Shown here piece after piece: positions 47,646-59,151 of a stretch of DNA of 64,000 bases. A program made the position numbers and the translations under genes. The stretch is from Megalobrama amblycephala (lineage: Eukaryota > Chordata > Actinopteri > Cypriniformes > Xenocyprididae). The first letter of the stretch is position 1. Every line of letters starts with the position of its first letter. The notes beneath the pieces are model-generated. The model saw only the letters and a list, made by a program, of their open reading frames with translations. It was not told where the DNA came from and made no database searches. The stretch spans positions 61,169,839 to 61,233,838 of the forward strand of contig NC_063045.1 in the NCBI RefSeq assembly GCF_018812025.1, given 5' to 3'.

Positions 47646-47970
47646 GTGTCGCCCAGCCGGCAGCTCTACAGATATCTGTCAGCGCCCAGGTAGAGGCAAC
47701 TCCTCTGGTGGAGTGAGCTCTCAACCCGAGCGGGCAAGGTGCAAGGTGGCAGTGTGCATGGGAGACGGCACATGGGAGGGGGCCTCGCCCATCACACTGG
47801 AACCTGCTGGCGAGATGAGAGGGGGCTGAGAGTGGCAAGGTGGGGCCACGCACTGACTGATGAGAATTTACAGGCCCGGGATAGGAGACGCGCCAGCCGA
47901 CGGCCATTGGACACAGCTGCATCGTCGGTCACTACTGACGTACGTTGAATGTGACCGACTGGAAGGGAAC
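47646..47970 (-). mobile_element. internally deleted DIRS derivative
   Basis: 325 bp that align in order to separate parts of the 20-26 kb element: recombinase end (about 21266-21380), RT N-terminal region (about 23949-24050), gag (about 24855-24940) and the right terminus (about 26253-26299, ending GGGAAC). The recombinase signature LRAHSTRGVAS is still readable on the minus strand (within 47611-47922). The left terminus is absent, so it is not a mobilisable two-ended element. Confidence 0.8.
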
Positions 47971-48976
47971 TGTAAACTTTAACATTTACTTTTGCATTAT
48001 ATATAATTTTATTGTAAAATACTGTCAAATTTATAGATTTGGAAGTAAAAACTATGTGTAATACAGTGAAAAATATGAAAAGGACATTTCCAGAGTTCCA
48101 GCATGATACATCGCATATGATTACATTTCTAATTTTTGTTATTAGTAATGTATGTTAGTGTGTTTTGTGTTACATTTCAAGTGAATTAGTTCATGTTTAT
48201 TGCATTATTTTGTTGTCATGACTCATACCTGATGCTGCTTTATGGACATACGCTTATGATGAACTCTTTTATTCAGCAAGGACGCATAAAACTGATCAAA
48301 AGTGAAAGACATTTATTTATGTTACAAATGGGTTTTTGTAATTTTGGTCAAAAGTTATATAATAAAGATTGTACCTCACCCTGTAATCAGCATGATCATT
48401 ATTTTACCTATGATTTAGATTGAGACTGACATACATGCCATACCTCTCACGTGTCATTTTGCGTCGTCAGCATGAGATCAGCAAATGTGATCACTGATCA
48501 AGTGATAAGAAGGAGCACCCATATTATTATGGTGGTTATCACAGTATCTTAAGGTAAAAAGCAGATTTTAATAGTTTAGGTAGATTGGAATATTAACATT
48601 TTCACTTAATGAAAGCGATGGTTAAATGCTGTAAAATATGCAGGAAAAGTCACAGTATTTTTACAGTTTTGAATTTCTCTCAACCACAGCAGCCAGTTGT
48701 ATATCAGTAGTCCTTTGGGCTATTTTTTACACTGTCGTCTTGGGTTGTTTTTCATGTCCGCAGGTTGAAGTGACACCAAATAACATGATATTTAGCCCCT
48801 GCAATGCAAAATTTACCAAGGGAACACCACCAAAAAGCAGAATTTACCACCCAGAATGCAATATTTTAGTGAGGGACTCCCCTGAAACGTGACCTGACAA
48901 CTTTTTTTTAATTACAGTAATACAGTGGATATAAAAAGTCTACACACTCCTGTAAAAACAGCTGGTTTTTGTGATG

Positions 48977-48977
<1 letters not shown>
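47971..48977. other. gal3st1 upstream region, nothing recognised
   Basis: No exon, and no second copy of the large sulfotransferase exon. The frames at 48193-48423 and 48638-48892 lack known content. Confidence 0.5.

Positions 48978-49037
<60 letters not shown>
48978..49037. repeat. (TA)n microsatellite
   Basis: About 30 TA units directly adjoining the TA target site of the element at 49038. Confidence 0.95.
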
Positions 49038-49042
<5 letters not shown>

Positions 49043-49979
49043 TACAGTCCAAAAGTTTGGAACCACTAAGATTTTTAATGTTTTTAAAAGAAGTTTCGTC
49101 TGCTCACCAAGGCTACATTTATTTAATTAAAAATACAGTAAAAAACAGTAATATTGTGAAATATTATTACAATTTAAAATAACTGTTTTCTATTTGAATA
49201 TATTTGACAAAGTAATTTATTCCTGTGATCAAAGCTGAATTTTCAGCATCATTACTCCAGTCTTCAGTGTCACATGATCCTTCAGAAATCATTCTAATAT
49301 GCTGATCTGCTGCTCAAGAAACATTTAATGTGTACAATTGTACAAAATATTTGTGTACAATATTTTTTTTCAGGATTATTTGATGAATAGAAAGTTCAAA
49401 AGAACAGTGTTTATCTGAAATCTAATCTTTTGTAACATTATAAATGTCTTTACTGCCACTTTTGATTGATTTAATGCATCCTTGCTGAATAAAAGTATTC
49501 AATTTCTTCAATTTCTTTTCAAAAAAATAAAAATAAAAATTCTTACTGACCCCAAACTTTTGAACGGTAGTGTATAATGCTACAGAAGCTTTGTATTTCA
49601 GATAAATGCTGTTCTTTTGAACTTTCTATTCATCAAGGAATCCTGAAAAAAAAAGTACACAACTGTTTTCAACATTGAAAATAATCATAAATGTTTCTTG
49701 AGCAGCAAATCAGCATATTAGAATGATTTCTGAAGGATCATGTGACACTGAAGACTGGAGTAATGATGCTGAAAATTCAGCTTTGCATCACAGGAATAAA
49801 TTACTTTGTCAAATATATTTAAATAGTACACAGTTATTTTAAATTGTAATAATATTTCACAATATTACTGTTTTTTACTGTCTTTTTAATTAGATAAATG
49901 TAGTGTTGGTGAGCAGACGAAACTTCTTTTAAAAACATTAAAAATCTTAGTGGTTCCAAACTTTTGGACTGTACTGTAT
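49038..49979. mobile_element. mariner-type long palindrome
   Basis: Flanked by TA on both sides. The ends CAGTACAGTCCAAAAGTTTG and its exact inverse continue into arms of about 385 bp (49040-49423 and 49595-49977) that pair almost throughout, around a loop of about 170 bp. Shared blocks are AACCACTAAGATTTTTAATG and TCACATGATCCTTCAGAAAT. No transposase. TA target and CAGT ends fit Tc1/mariner. Confidence 0.85.
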
Positions 49980-50300
49980 ATGACCCTGGAGCACAAAAAC
50001 AGTCATAAGTCACACAGGTATATTTGTAGCAATAGCCAACAATACATTATATGCGTCAAAATTATTGATTTTTCTTTTATGCCAAAAATCATTAGGATAT
50101 TAAGTAAAGATCATGTTCCATAAAGATGTTTTGTAAATTTCCTATCGTAAATAGATCAAAAATGTATTTTTTTGAGTGAATATGCATTGCTAAAGTCTCC
50201 ATTTGGACGATTTTAAAGGCAATTTTCTCAATATTTAGATTTTTTTTGCACCCTCAGATTACAGATTTCCAAATATTGTCCTATCCTAACAACAACAAAA
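49980..50300. repeat. dispersed fish repeat
   Basis: GACCCTGGAGCACAAAAACAG, TTTATGCCAAAAATCATTAG and TTTTGCACCCTCAGATTAC in this order match, from memory, a very abundant teleost interspersed repeat whose copies are unusually well conserved. The boundaries are approximate. Confidence 0.5.
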
Positions 50301-50358
50301 ATGCATCCTTATGACACATATGCTAAATATGTAGATATAAACAACAGAGTTTGCTTAC

Positions 50359-50470
50359 CTGTGTGTGGCCAGGAGTGCTGGAGCAACAAAACAGTAGAAA
50401 CCCATGATGCAAATCACAAAAATTCCCAAAATCAACTTCTTTGTCACTCGCCTCATCATTCTTCCAGACT
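50359..50470 (-). other. gal3st1: duplicated, open first coding exon of gal3st1
   Basis: The minus-strand acceptor TTGCATTTTTCAG|AG, ATG at 50459 and donor CACACACAG|GTAAGC are all intact. The frame encodes MMRRVTKKLILGIFVICIMG and onward through a signal anchor to ATH, in the same phase 2 as the exon at 44318-44418. It could therefore splice in frame to the single large exon at 42568. It differs from the proximal copy at 12 of 101 nucleotides and 9 of 33 complete codons. No second copy of the large exon lies between 44.4 and 50.3 kb. It is either an alternative first exon or the remnant of a partial tandem duplicate. Confidence 0.7.
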
Positions 50471-50930
50471 CTGAAAAATGCAATCAGAAGACGAATGAGA
50501 TCACAAGATTGCATAAACAGCATAGACTAGTCTTACAAGAATCCAAAAAGCAACCCTTGACTGATAGTTGGTCAGACTTTTAAAGAAATTTCTAGAAAGT
50601 TTTGATTTTTGTTTTGCATTTTCAAAAGAGAGGCTCTCTGTTAACCTGTCTAGCTTCATTTATCAGAATATATGTTGTTTTACTAGTTTGGTGGATGAGT
50701 ATGCGCAGCGTCTCATACTGTATTTGTACGGAAACAGTTTCTTTCTCTGTGTTTACACACCAAACAGGTGTATGCCAGTGTTTACAAGCACAACTCTTGC
50801 TACTTTTGCTTTAAGAGCACATCACAAGACGTTTAACACTTTCTCCGCTCATGCATTTTCAAAGGCTTTGATCTGAAATTGCATTTTAAATTTGTATCAA
50901 ATCAGTGATTAAAGATTTGAATGTGCCTAC
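50471..50930. other. intron between duplicated exons
   Basis: Contains a fragment related to the MITE at 1554-1763 (50505-50580) and the block TTTTACTAGTTTGGTGGATG ... GTTTACAAGCACAACTC, which is also at 45415-45530. No gene. Confidence 0.5.
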
Positions 50931-51030
50931 CTGATCAGTCCTTGATAAAGCAGGATTGCGTTACCACATTAATTCCCAAAATAATCCCAGAAATCATGAC
51001 CAAAGACAGAGATAACAGTGCTCAATCCAT
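50931..51030 (-). other. candidate 5'UTR exon of gal3st1, distal copy
   Basis: Minus strand ends GACTGATCAG|GTAGGC as in 46051. It shares TTAATTCCCAAAATAATCC (as its complement) and the GCGTTACCACA region. Its position 5' of the second first exon mirrors the proximal pair. 51031-51340 upstream would be the promoter side; no clear TATA. Confidence 0.4.
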
Positions 51031-51339
51031 TGATATGGACCTGTTCTGCTGCTGACAGAAAAACCTCTCAGTCCTTTATTGTGTCTGATGTTTATCAATG
51101 ATAAAGTGTCTGTCTGAAGAGCAACTGAAGGTCACACCCATCTGTGATTTATTAAAAATCTGTTGTTTAGTGAATGTTTTATGAATCATCTGATGTGGTC
51201 AGATTCACACACCCCGATCATGTTGTTTCATGTTGAATTGTACTATTAGATTTGTGTTCAAACCTCGAAATAATCAATACAAGAACTTATGTGCAGATTT
51301 ATGAGCCAGATTCATGCAAGTAATTATTCAGTATGCATT

Positions 51340-52195
51340 TGAGATATTTTTACTAGTTTTTGATTGAATTAGTTTTTATTTTTTCATTTTCATTTTAGTA
51401 ATTTTTATTAGGTTTTATATACATTTCAATTTTAGTTATTTTAGTACGTTACAATAAACTAAATGAAAATGAGATTCATTCTTTATGCATTTTTTATACT
51501 TTAAATCACTCAATTATAATTTAAATATACTGTACATCAGTGTTATTTTAGTATCATTAATATTTAGATTTTTTTTTCAGTTTTTTGTTTTTGAATATGT
51601 CATTTTTTATTTGAGTTTTAGTTGTTTTAGTAGGCTACATCACATTAAACTAAATAGAAATGAGAAATATTACCCTGGAATCAAGCTAAAAACTAATGTT
51701 TAGTGCATTTTATTTTATTTTAACTACCATTAATACCATTTTATTTTTTATTTTTAACTATAATACTATAAAACTATAAGTTTTACCTTTTTTGAACTAT
51801 AATAATATTTTATTTTATTTTAACTATAATAACATTTTATTTAATTTTAACTATAATACTAATATTTTATTTTATTTTATCTATGATAATATTTTATTTT
51901 ATTTTAATTATAATACCTTTTTTAATCTTTTAACAGTAATAACATTTTATTTTATTTTAACAATAATTACATTTTATTTTTTACTTTTTAACTATAATAA
52001 CTTTTTTATTTTTACCTATAATATAATTTTATTTTATTTTAACTATAATAGCATTTTATTTTATTTTAACTATAATAATATTTTCTTTTCTTTTAACTAT
52101 AATAGCATTTTATTTTATTTTAACAATAATAACATTTTATTTTATTTGAACTGTAATAACGTTTTGTTTTATTTTATTATTTTATTTTATTTTTG
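51340..52195. repeat. left arm of AT-rich inverted repeat
   Basis: 51395-51580 (TTTTATATACATTTCAATTT, ATTCTTTATGCATTTTTTAT, AGTATCATTAATATTTAGAT) is found inverted at 53195-53360. The TAACTATAATAACATTTTAT minisatellite at 51715-52190 is found inverted at 52790-53170. A TCATC-rich tail runs 52200-52240. Confidence 0.75.
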
Positions 52196-52229
52196 TATAA
52201 TTTCATCTCATCTCATCTTATCTCATCTC

Positions 52230-52380
52230 ATCTCATTTCCTGTTTTCAGCCGTTTGCTGCAGTTGCTTGTTTCTCCCTGAAGGAGGCGCCATTTCGAGTC
52301 ACTCACTTCCTGATCCGGGGAGGGGAAGCGCGTGCGCCTTTTTATCCTCGGTGTTTTACTACGACCTGCAAAATATAAAG
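52230..52380 (+). promoter_or_regulatory. srsf9: srsf9 promoter and probable 5'UTR exon
   Basis: A short CpG-containing block in AT-rich surroundings: GGAGGCGCCATTTCGAG, CACTTCCTGATCCGG (an ETS-like CACTTCC core) and GAAGCGCGTGCGCC. It ends ATATAAAG|GTAAATCG, a plausible donor. An acceptor TTTTCAG at 53592 would join it to the exon holding the start codon. The transcription start is not determined. Confidence 0.5.
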
Positions 52381-53592
52381 GTAAATCGAAGTATTAACAT
52401 ATCTTATATGTGATCCGTAAACACATTCGTGCATGAGGAAGCAGCACGAGCTCGTTATTCGCCGTGAATCTCATTTCGCCTTGAGCAGTTCCTCAACAAA
52501 GAAGCTAGCAGCTAGCATGCTAATGTCATTGTGTAGTATTGTGATTAAACGCGCAGGCTTGACACTTTTAGCTGTCATATTATACATATATTAGTATAAA
52601 TACATGCATTTGGTTTCATTTTTCAAATTACATGCGGAATTAACAACATGAGAAGAGATGAGAGATGTTAGCAGCTCGTCCAGTCATTTGCATTTGACTC
52701 CTTTATTAATAATCAACGACTTTATTATTGTTAAATATTCACATATTTGCAGAGTTAGTCTCTTTACAAAGTCCTGCTATGCTATTATAGTTTAAATAAA
52801 ATAAAATGCTATTATAGTTCAAATAAAATAAAATGCTATTATAGTTCACATAAAATGTTATTATAGTTAAAATAAAATATTTTTATAGGTAAAAACAAAA
52901 AAATGTTATTATAGTTAAAAAGTAAAAAATAAAATATTATTGCTAAAATAAAATGTTATTATTGTTAAAAAAAAGGTATTAAAATTAAAATAATATATCA
53001 TAGTTAAAATAAAATACGTTATTATTGTTAAAAAAAATTTAAAAAAAATGGTATTATAATTAAAATAAAATATTATAGTTAAAATAAAATATTATTATAG
53101 TTCAAAAAAGGTAAAACGATATTATAGTTAAAAATTAAAAATAAAATGGTATTATAGTTAAAATAAAATGTACTTAAAATAACTGAAAAAAAAAATAATT
53201 CTAAATATTAATGATAGTAAAATAACACTAATGTATATTAAAATTATAATTGAGCTATTCAAAGTATAAAAAATGCATAAAGAATGAATCTAATTTTCAC
53301 ATTTAGTTTGTTGTATTAACTAAAATTGAAATGTATATAAAACTCTAACTAATTCAATATTACAGAGCTCATTTAACATACTAAAAGTAGATCTTGGCAA
53401 GAAGTATGGTTGTTTAATAAGTGTCATATGTCAAAATGAGCCCTACAAAATGTAAATCGTCATTTAAATAACGCACACGACGTTATTCAAATGTTTCACG
53501 CTCGACTGGAAGCATCATTCAGTCCCTTGTTCCTCATCTGAGCCTCATGTGTGTTCACACTGATTGATTATCCTGTGTTTCTAAGTTTTCAG
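52381..53592. other. srsf9 first intron
   Basis: Inferred intron. 52790-53360 is the right arm of the inverted repeat (ATTATAGTTAAAATAAAATG units, then AATGCATAAAGAATGAATC). 52430-52680 is non-repetitive with some CpG. Confidence 0.5.
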
Positions 53593-53775
53593 ACTGTGGT
53601 CCTGGAGAAGGTCCTATGCTGGGTTGCTTGAGCCCGACATGTACTGCTTCCGCCAGAGTTTAGAGTTGTAAATAGTGGCTTTTAGAAGGACGGACTAGAG
53701 TTTGGATGTTCTGAACACCTTGACTCGGAAACGCTCTATTTCCTCGAAGGCTGCAGGTCCAGCGGGGTTTAAGCC

Positions 53776-56434
53776 ATGTCGGACGGACGGATCTACGTGG
53801 GAAACCTTCCCATGGACGTTCAGGAGAGGGACATTGAGGATCTCTTCTACAAATATGGAAAAATTCGGGATATTGAGCTGAAGAACAACAGAGGCACCAT
53901 CCCGTTTGCCTTCGTGCGATTTGAGGACCCACGGTGAGTCGCACGGCTCGTGGACGAGGCTTTTTCAAGTGTAGAACGAAAATTAGGAGCACTTTCCTCT
54001 CTTCCTCTAGGGATGCGGAGGATGCGGTCTTTGGAAGGAATGGATATGGATTTGGAGACTGTAAGCTGCGTGTGGAATACCCACGTTCTTCTGGATCCAA
54101 ATTTAGTGGACCTGCAGGAGGAGGAGGAGGAGGAGGTGGTGGTGGAGGGGGGCCGCGGGGAAGGTTTGGTCCCCCGACGCGTAGATCTGAGTTTCGGGTT
54201 ATTGTGACGGGTGAGTTAAGAGGTTTGAGACTTAAAAGGGTGTTAGTTCACCCAAAAATGAAAATAATGTCATTTATTACTCACCCTCATGTCGTTCCAC
54301 ACCTGTAAGACCTTTGTTCATCTTCAGAACACAAATTAAGATATTTTTGATAAAATCCAATGGCTCCATGAGGCCTGAGCAATGACATTTCCTCTCTCAA
54401 GATCCATTAATGTACTAAAAACATATTTAAATCAGTTCATGTGAGTACAGTGGTTCAATATTAATATTATAAAGCGATGAGAATATTTTTGGTGCGCCAA
54501 ACAAACAAAATAACGACTTATATAGTGATGGCCGATTTCAAAACACTGCTTCATGAAGCTTCGGAGCGTTATGAATCTTTTGTGTCGAATCAGCGGTTCG
54601 GATCTCCAAAGTCACGTGATTTCAGCAGAAATTCCGAATCATGATTCGGCACAAAAGATTCATAACGCTCCGAAGCTTCCTGAAGCAGTGTTTTGAAATC
54701 GGCCATCACTATATAAGTCGTTATTTTGTTTTTTTGGCGCACCAAAAATATTCTCGTCGCGTTATAATATTAATATTGAACCACTGTACTCACATGAACT
54801 GATTTAAATATGTTTTTAGTACATTAATGGATCTTGAGAGAGGAAATGTCACTGAGCCATCTGATTTCATCAAAAATATCTTAATTTGTGTTCTGAAGAT
54901 GAACGAAGGTCTTACGGGTGTGGAACGACATGAGCGTGAGTAATAAATGACATTATTTTCATTTTTGGGTGAACTAACCCTTTAAATCAACATGATATTA
55001 CAATAGACCCTTTTCACAGACTAATTTCCACAGTTCCTAAATCTGTCAACTTGCATTTTTAAAAAATGTAATGTGCATTTTTATGATTATACTTTGTAGA
55101 GCTGCACAAATTAATCGTTAAAAGATGATGGTTCTGTCTATTAAACCTTTGAAAAATCACAGCGAGCATTCAGATCTTCAGCCAGAGAGAGCCGTTGTCA
55201 TGAAACGGTCATGAAATGTCACGGTTACGTTATTCCTATTATAAATAAACACAGAAGTACTGGGATGAAAGTTTATCGTTTAGATATAAACACTGATGTC
55301 TACGATAATAAATTAGAGCAAATCACCTTTTGAAAGTAACTTTGCGCTTCAAATAAAGATTGTATCAATTACATCATTACACCAGTAGGTGGCGACAAGT
55401 GACTGTTTAAAAAATATATTTGTCATTGAATCGTTCATTCAAGAGATTGTTTTCAAAAACGCTGATTCATTCAGTAATGAAACAAGTGTTTATGAGTGAG
55501 TCATTGTATCATTCACTCAACCCGAGTTTTTTTTAATAATTTAGAATAATTAGACATTATAAATAGACTGCAGCAATTTACATTTTGTCAGAACTTGTAG
55601 TAAATTACTTTATTTGAGGCTTCTGACCAATGTAATCAATCTCAATTATACAATAAGAATGTATAATTACACCAGTAGGTGGCGACAAGTGACTGTTAAA
55701 AATGTATTTTTCATTGAATCATTCAGATTTGTTCAAAAATGCTGAATTATTCAATTTAACAATTGAAGTCTTAATGAGTGAGTCATTGTATCATTCACTC
55801 AACCCGAGTTTTTTTAATAATTCAGATTAATTAAACATTTTAAATAGACTGCAGCATTTAAGTTTGTTCGAACCTCTAGTAAATTGAGGCAAATTTGACA
55901 TCTTTCTCTCTTCTGACCAACGTAATCAATCTCTTGTTAATTTTTCCTCTTTTGTAAAGTCATATAAACATTATGGCGGATTTTTTTCTTTTTCTGTTTG
56001 AGCAAATGGGAATGCAAAAAATATATTTGTAATAGTTCATAGAAGTTTGCCCAACTATGACGACTTCTGCTTCCGAGAACCCCGGAAATATGAAAAGGGT
56101 TTACTTTTTACTTACTGTTAATCATAATGAATTGTGAATTCTTGACCTTGATGTTAATTTGTTTACATGCATATACACAAATCTTTACAGCACTTTTCAT
56201 TGTAACTCTCAAGGTGTTTTGTAGATGTGTTTATGAACATAATAAAAACCTTTCCCTGCAGGTCTTCCTCCCACTGGCAGCTGGCAGGACCTCAAAGACC
56301 ACATGCGGGAGGCTGGAGACGTGTGTTTCGCTGACGTGCAGCGTGACGGCGAGGGCGTGGTTGAGTTCCTCAGACGCGAGGACATGGAGTATGCACTGCG
56401 GCGCCTGGACGGCACAGAGTTCAGATCCCACCAG
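53776..56434 (+). CDS. srsf9: SR splicing factor 9, first three coding exons
   Basis: Exons 53776-53933, 54011-54210 and 56262-56434 have consensus GT-AG borders and join in frame for 177 codons. RRM1 begins directly after MSDG: RNP2 IYVGNL, RNP1-like FAFVRF. A Gly-rich linker follows. Then comes the second, pseudo-RRM with the SR-family [13 protein letters not shown] helix and a truncated exon end at [25 protein letters not shown] and the short N-terminus favour SRSF9 over SRSF1. It is a nuclear RNA-binding protein that promotes exon definition and splice-site choice. The last exon(s) with the GETSYIRV continuation and the RS tail are not found before 64000, so the gene is partial here. The upstream exon begins near 53593. 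Confidence 0.88.
54232..54985. mobile_element. TTAA-flanked palindromic MITE in srsf9 intron
   Basis: TTAA at both ends; GTTAGTTCACCCAAAAATGA at the left and TCATTTTTGGGTGAACTAAC at the right are exact inverses. The inner arms carry TGAAGCTTCGGAGCGTTATG and CATAACGCTCCGAAGCTTCC. It begins only 22 bp after the exon-2 donor. Same family as 8662-9250. Confidence 0.85.
55090..55890. repeat. hAT-type repeat with internal duplication, in srsf9 intron
   Basis: Starts near GCTGCACAAATTAATCG. The block ACACCAGTAGGTGGCGACAA ... CATTCACTCAACCCGAG is present twice (about 55378-55530 and 55667-55810). The same block is inverted at 34960-35120. No transposase frame. 55890-56261 is plain intron. Confidence 0.55.
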
Positions 56435-56673
56435 GTGAGATGTGCATTGATGGAGTGTGCAAATTCACAAGTTCGGTTCGTCCCTCAGGTTTCGTCCCAG
56501 TCAACTTTAATGCATTAACACATGCAAATAATTCAAAATTGGTAACGCGTTAAAATAATTTAATGCAAATAAAAAGCACATGGAATTGCATCATTAACAT
56601 CATTTACGTCATGCAGATAGATGATCTTTGAACTCAGGAGTTTATCACACTGAGTATCTACAATGATGCAAAC
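56435..56673. other. srsf9 intron 3, no feature
   Basis: Everything from 56435 to the window end is inferred to be inside this intron, because no further srsf9 exon is seen. Confidence 0.5.
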
Positions 56674-57564
56674 TATGGAAGCTTGTTTCCGCCACAAAAA
56701 AAATAAAGGTAATTGTGATTTTTTTTTTTTTTTTTTTTTTTTAATCTCCCAATTCTGACTTTTTTTCTCAGAATTGCAAGATTTAAACTTGCTATTTCGA
56801 GTTATAAAGTCAGAAGAAAAAACGTCTGAGAAAAAACGTCAGTCACACGTCAGTCCCTCGCAATTCTGACTTTATAACTCACAATTTTGTCTTTATATCA
56901 AGCAATTCTGACTTCATATCTCGCAATTCTGACTATATAACGCAATTCTGACTATATATCTCACAATTCTGATTTTATAACTCGCAATTCTGACTTTATA
57001 ACATGTAATTCTTACTATATCACGCAATTCTGACTTTATAACTCGCAATTCTGACTTTATATCTCGCAATTCTGACTATATAACGCAATTCTGACTATAT
57101 ATCTCGCAATTCTGACTTTATAACTCAATTCTGACTTTATAACATGTAATTCTTACTATATCACGCAATTCTGACTTTATAACTCGCAATTCTGACTTTA
57201 TAACTCGCAATTCTGACTTCATATCTCACAATTCTGACTATATAACGCAATTCTGACTATATATCTCGCAATTCTGACTTTATAACTCAATTCTGATTTT
57301 ATAACTCGCAATTCTGACTTTATATCACACAATTTTGACTATATCTTGCAATTCTGACTTTAAAACTCGCAATTCTGACTTTATAACTCACAATTTTGTC
57401 TATATAATGCAATTCTGACTTCATATCACGCAATTCTGACTTCATATCTCGCAATTCTGACTTCATATCTCGCAATTCTGACTTCATATCACGCAATTCT
57501 GACTTCATATCTCGCAATTCTGACTTCATATCTCGCAATTCTGACTATATAACGCAATTCTGAC

Positions 57565-59151
57565 TAGGGATGCACCGATCCGATATTCAGATCGGTATCG
57601 CCGCCGATACTGCCATTTTTGCCGGATCGGGTATCGGCCGGACGGGACCGATCCAAATCCGATACTGTGCGTGTACTATTCTGTTGTTGTTAAGCTCTAC
57701 AAAAGGCACAAACACATTAAAAAGCACCATAAAGTTTCTGTGCACTATATTCCAAGTGTTCTGAAGCTATTCCATAGTTTAATTTGAGGTACAGAGGAAT
57801 ATTTTAGTTGTTAAATTAAAGGTCACGTAAAGGCCTCCCTCTGCTGCGGCTGTCAGTCACTCTCCATTCAGCATTCAGACTGCGTGTCACGTTCAGTTAC
57901 GACAGTCAACACAATGAAACTCTCCAAGATGAATCAATGTTTCTATTATTATACTTAATCAAGATACCGGTAATACAATACCCATCAATATATCTTAACT
58001 TTGTGCTTTGAACTTTTCACTGCGGAGCGCTGCCGCTGCGCGCTGATTCCATGGTGCTTCAAGCACATCATTCTGCACACGGGATACGCATAAAAGCGCT
58101 TTGTGCCGCTCATGGGAGCCGTTCATATTATAATATTTTTGCGCAATGAAAGATTGTTTAATAGCATTTTTTTTTGTTCTGTCCTATCTATCATATGTTG
58201 CTGCATCATTTTAATTTTTATATTTTAATTATAAGACATTTAATAGCTTCTGATTTCGTCAACATTTTCATATGTATTCACAAACGTATAAGATAAACAA
58301 ATAGGCCTAGGCTATGCAATTATTTATATTATGAAAAGAAAGTATTATGAAAAGTTAAAGTCTGCGTCACTTTTCAGTTTTCATCTTACATCTCATCTCA
58401 ACACTTTTTGAGGATCGTGAGTGAACGTGATCATCTCTTCTTCTTTACTACTTTACAGAAGGAAATAAACATGAATGAAAATCAAAAAATATGTTGAAAG
58501 TTGCAGTAGCTTACCGAAATCTGTATCACGTCAGTTCAATCAGTGTTGTAAACAATGTCACGTAGGAAAAGCCATTCATTGACCATAAACTTAGTCAGCA
58601 ACAACAAAAATAAAAACTATTTAAAACAAAACGGATTAGAAACTTTATGTAAGCATAAGTATTATAATATAATATATAATAAAATGGACAAACTGGGTGT
58701 GTGTAATCAAAGGCATCGTTTTCATTTTATTCTGGAGACTGAACTCGCGCTCTGCTGCCACACTGGAGCACGCTCACCACCTACTGGACAGGGGTGGGAA
58801 TTACAGTTAAGTTACATCAGCCTCAGTAATCTGTCAAAATGACGGACAGGCTGCAGATTTTTTCCGTCACTGCTAAAAAAAATTCCATCAATGACGGAAA
58901 ATTCTCGGTTAACCCGACCTTTGAGATTATATATTATATACACGCCACACTACCGCCGGTGACACTCCACGACCGCGGTGGCGCGGTTGTCATGCCGACC
59001 GTCACAGCCCTAAGTGAGGCATACAGTTTATTAGGTAATTTAGCGCTTTTCTTATTACTTGAAGATCGGATCGGATCGGTATCGGCCGATACTGAATCCC
59101 AGGTATCGGGATCGGTATCGGAAGTGAAATAGGCGGATCGGTGCATCCTTA
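57565..59151. mobile_element. hAT-type non-autonomous element, 1587 bp
   Basis: Starts TAGGGATGCACCGATCCG, ends CGGATCGGTGCATCCTTA. Flanked on both sides by ATTCTGAC (57557-57564 and 59152-59159), a perfect 8-bp duplication with the hAT-preferred nTnnnnAn form. Subterminal ATCGGTATCGGC words are repeated and inverted. The interior is non-coding; short frames at 57570-57764 and 58555-59146 lie in it. Confidence 0.85.

Noticed and set aside
47646..47970. Processed (spliced) DIRS retrocopy
   Set aside because: The inspected junction lacks GT-AG and shows microhomology instead; template switching or deletion fits better.
53934..54308. Open frame running through srsf9 exon 2 into the intron
   Set aside because: It begins in intron 1 and reads exon 2 into the following intron; the spliced three-exon model reproduces SR-protein sequence across exact GT-AG borders.
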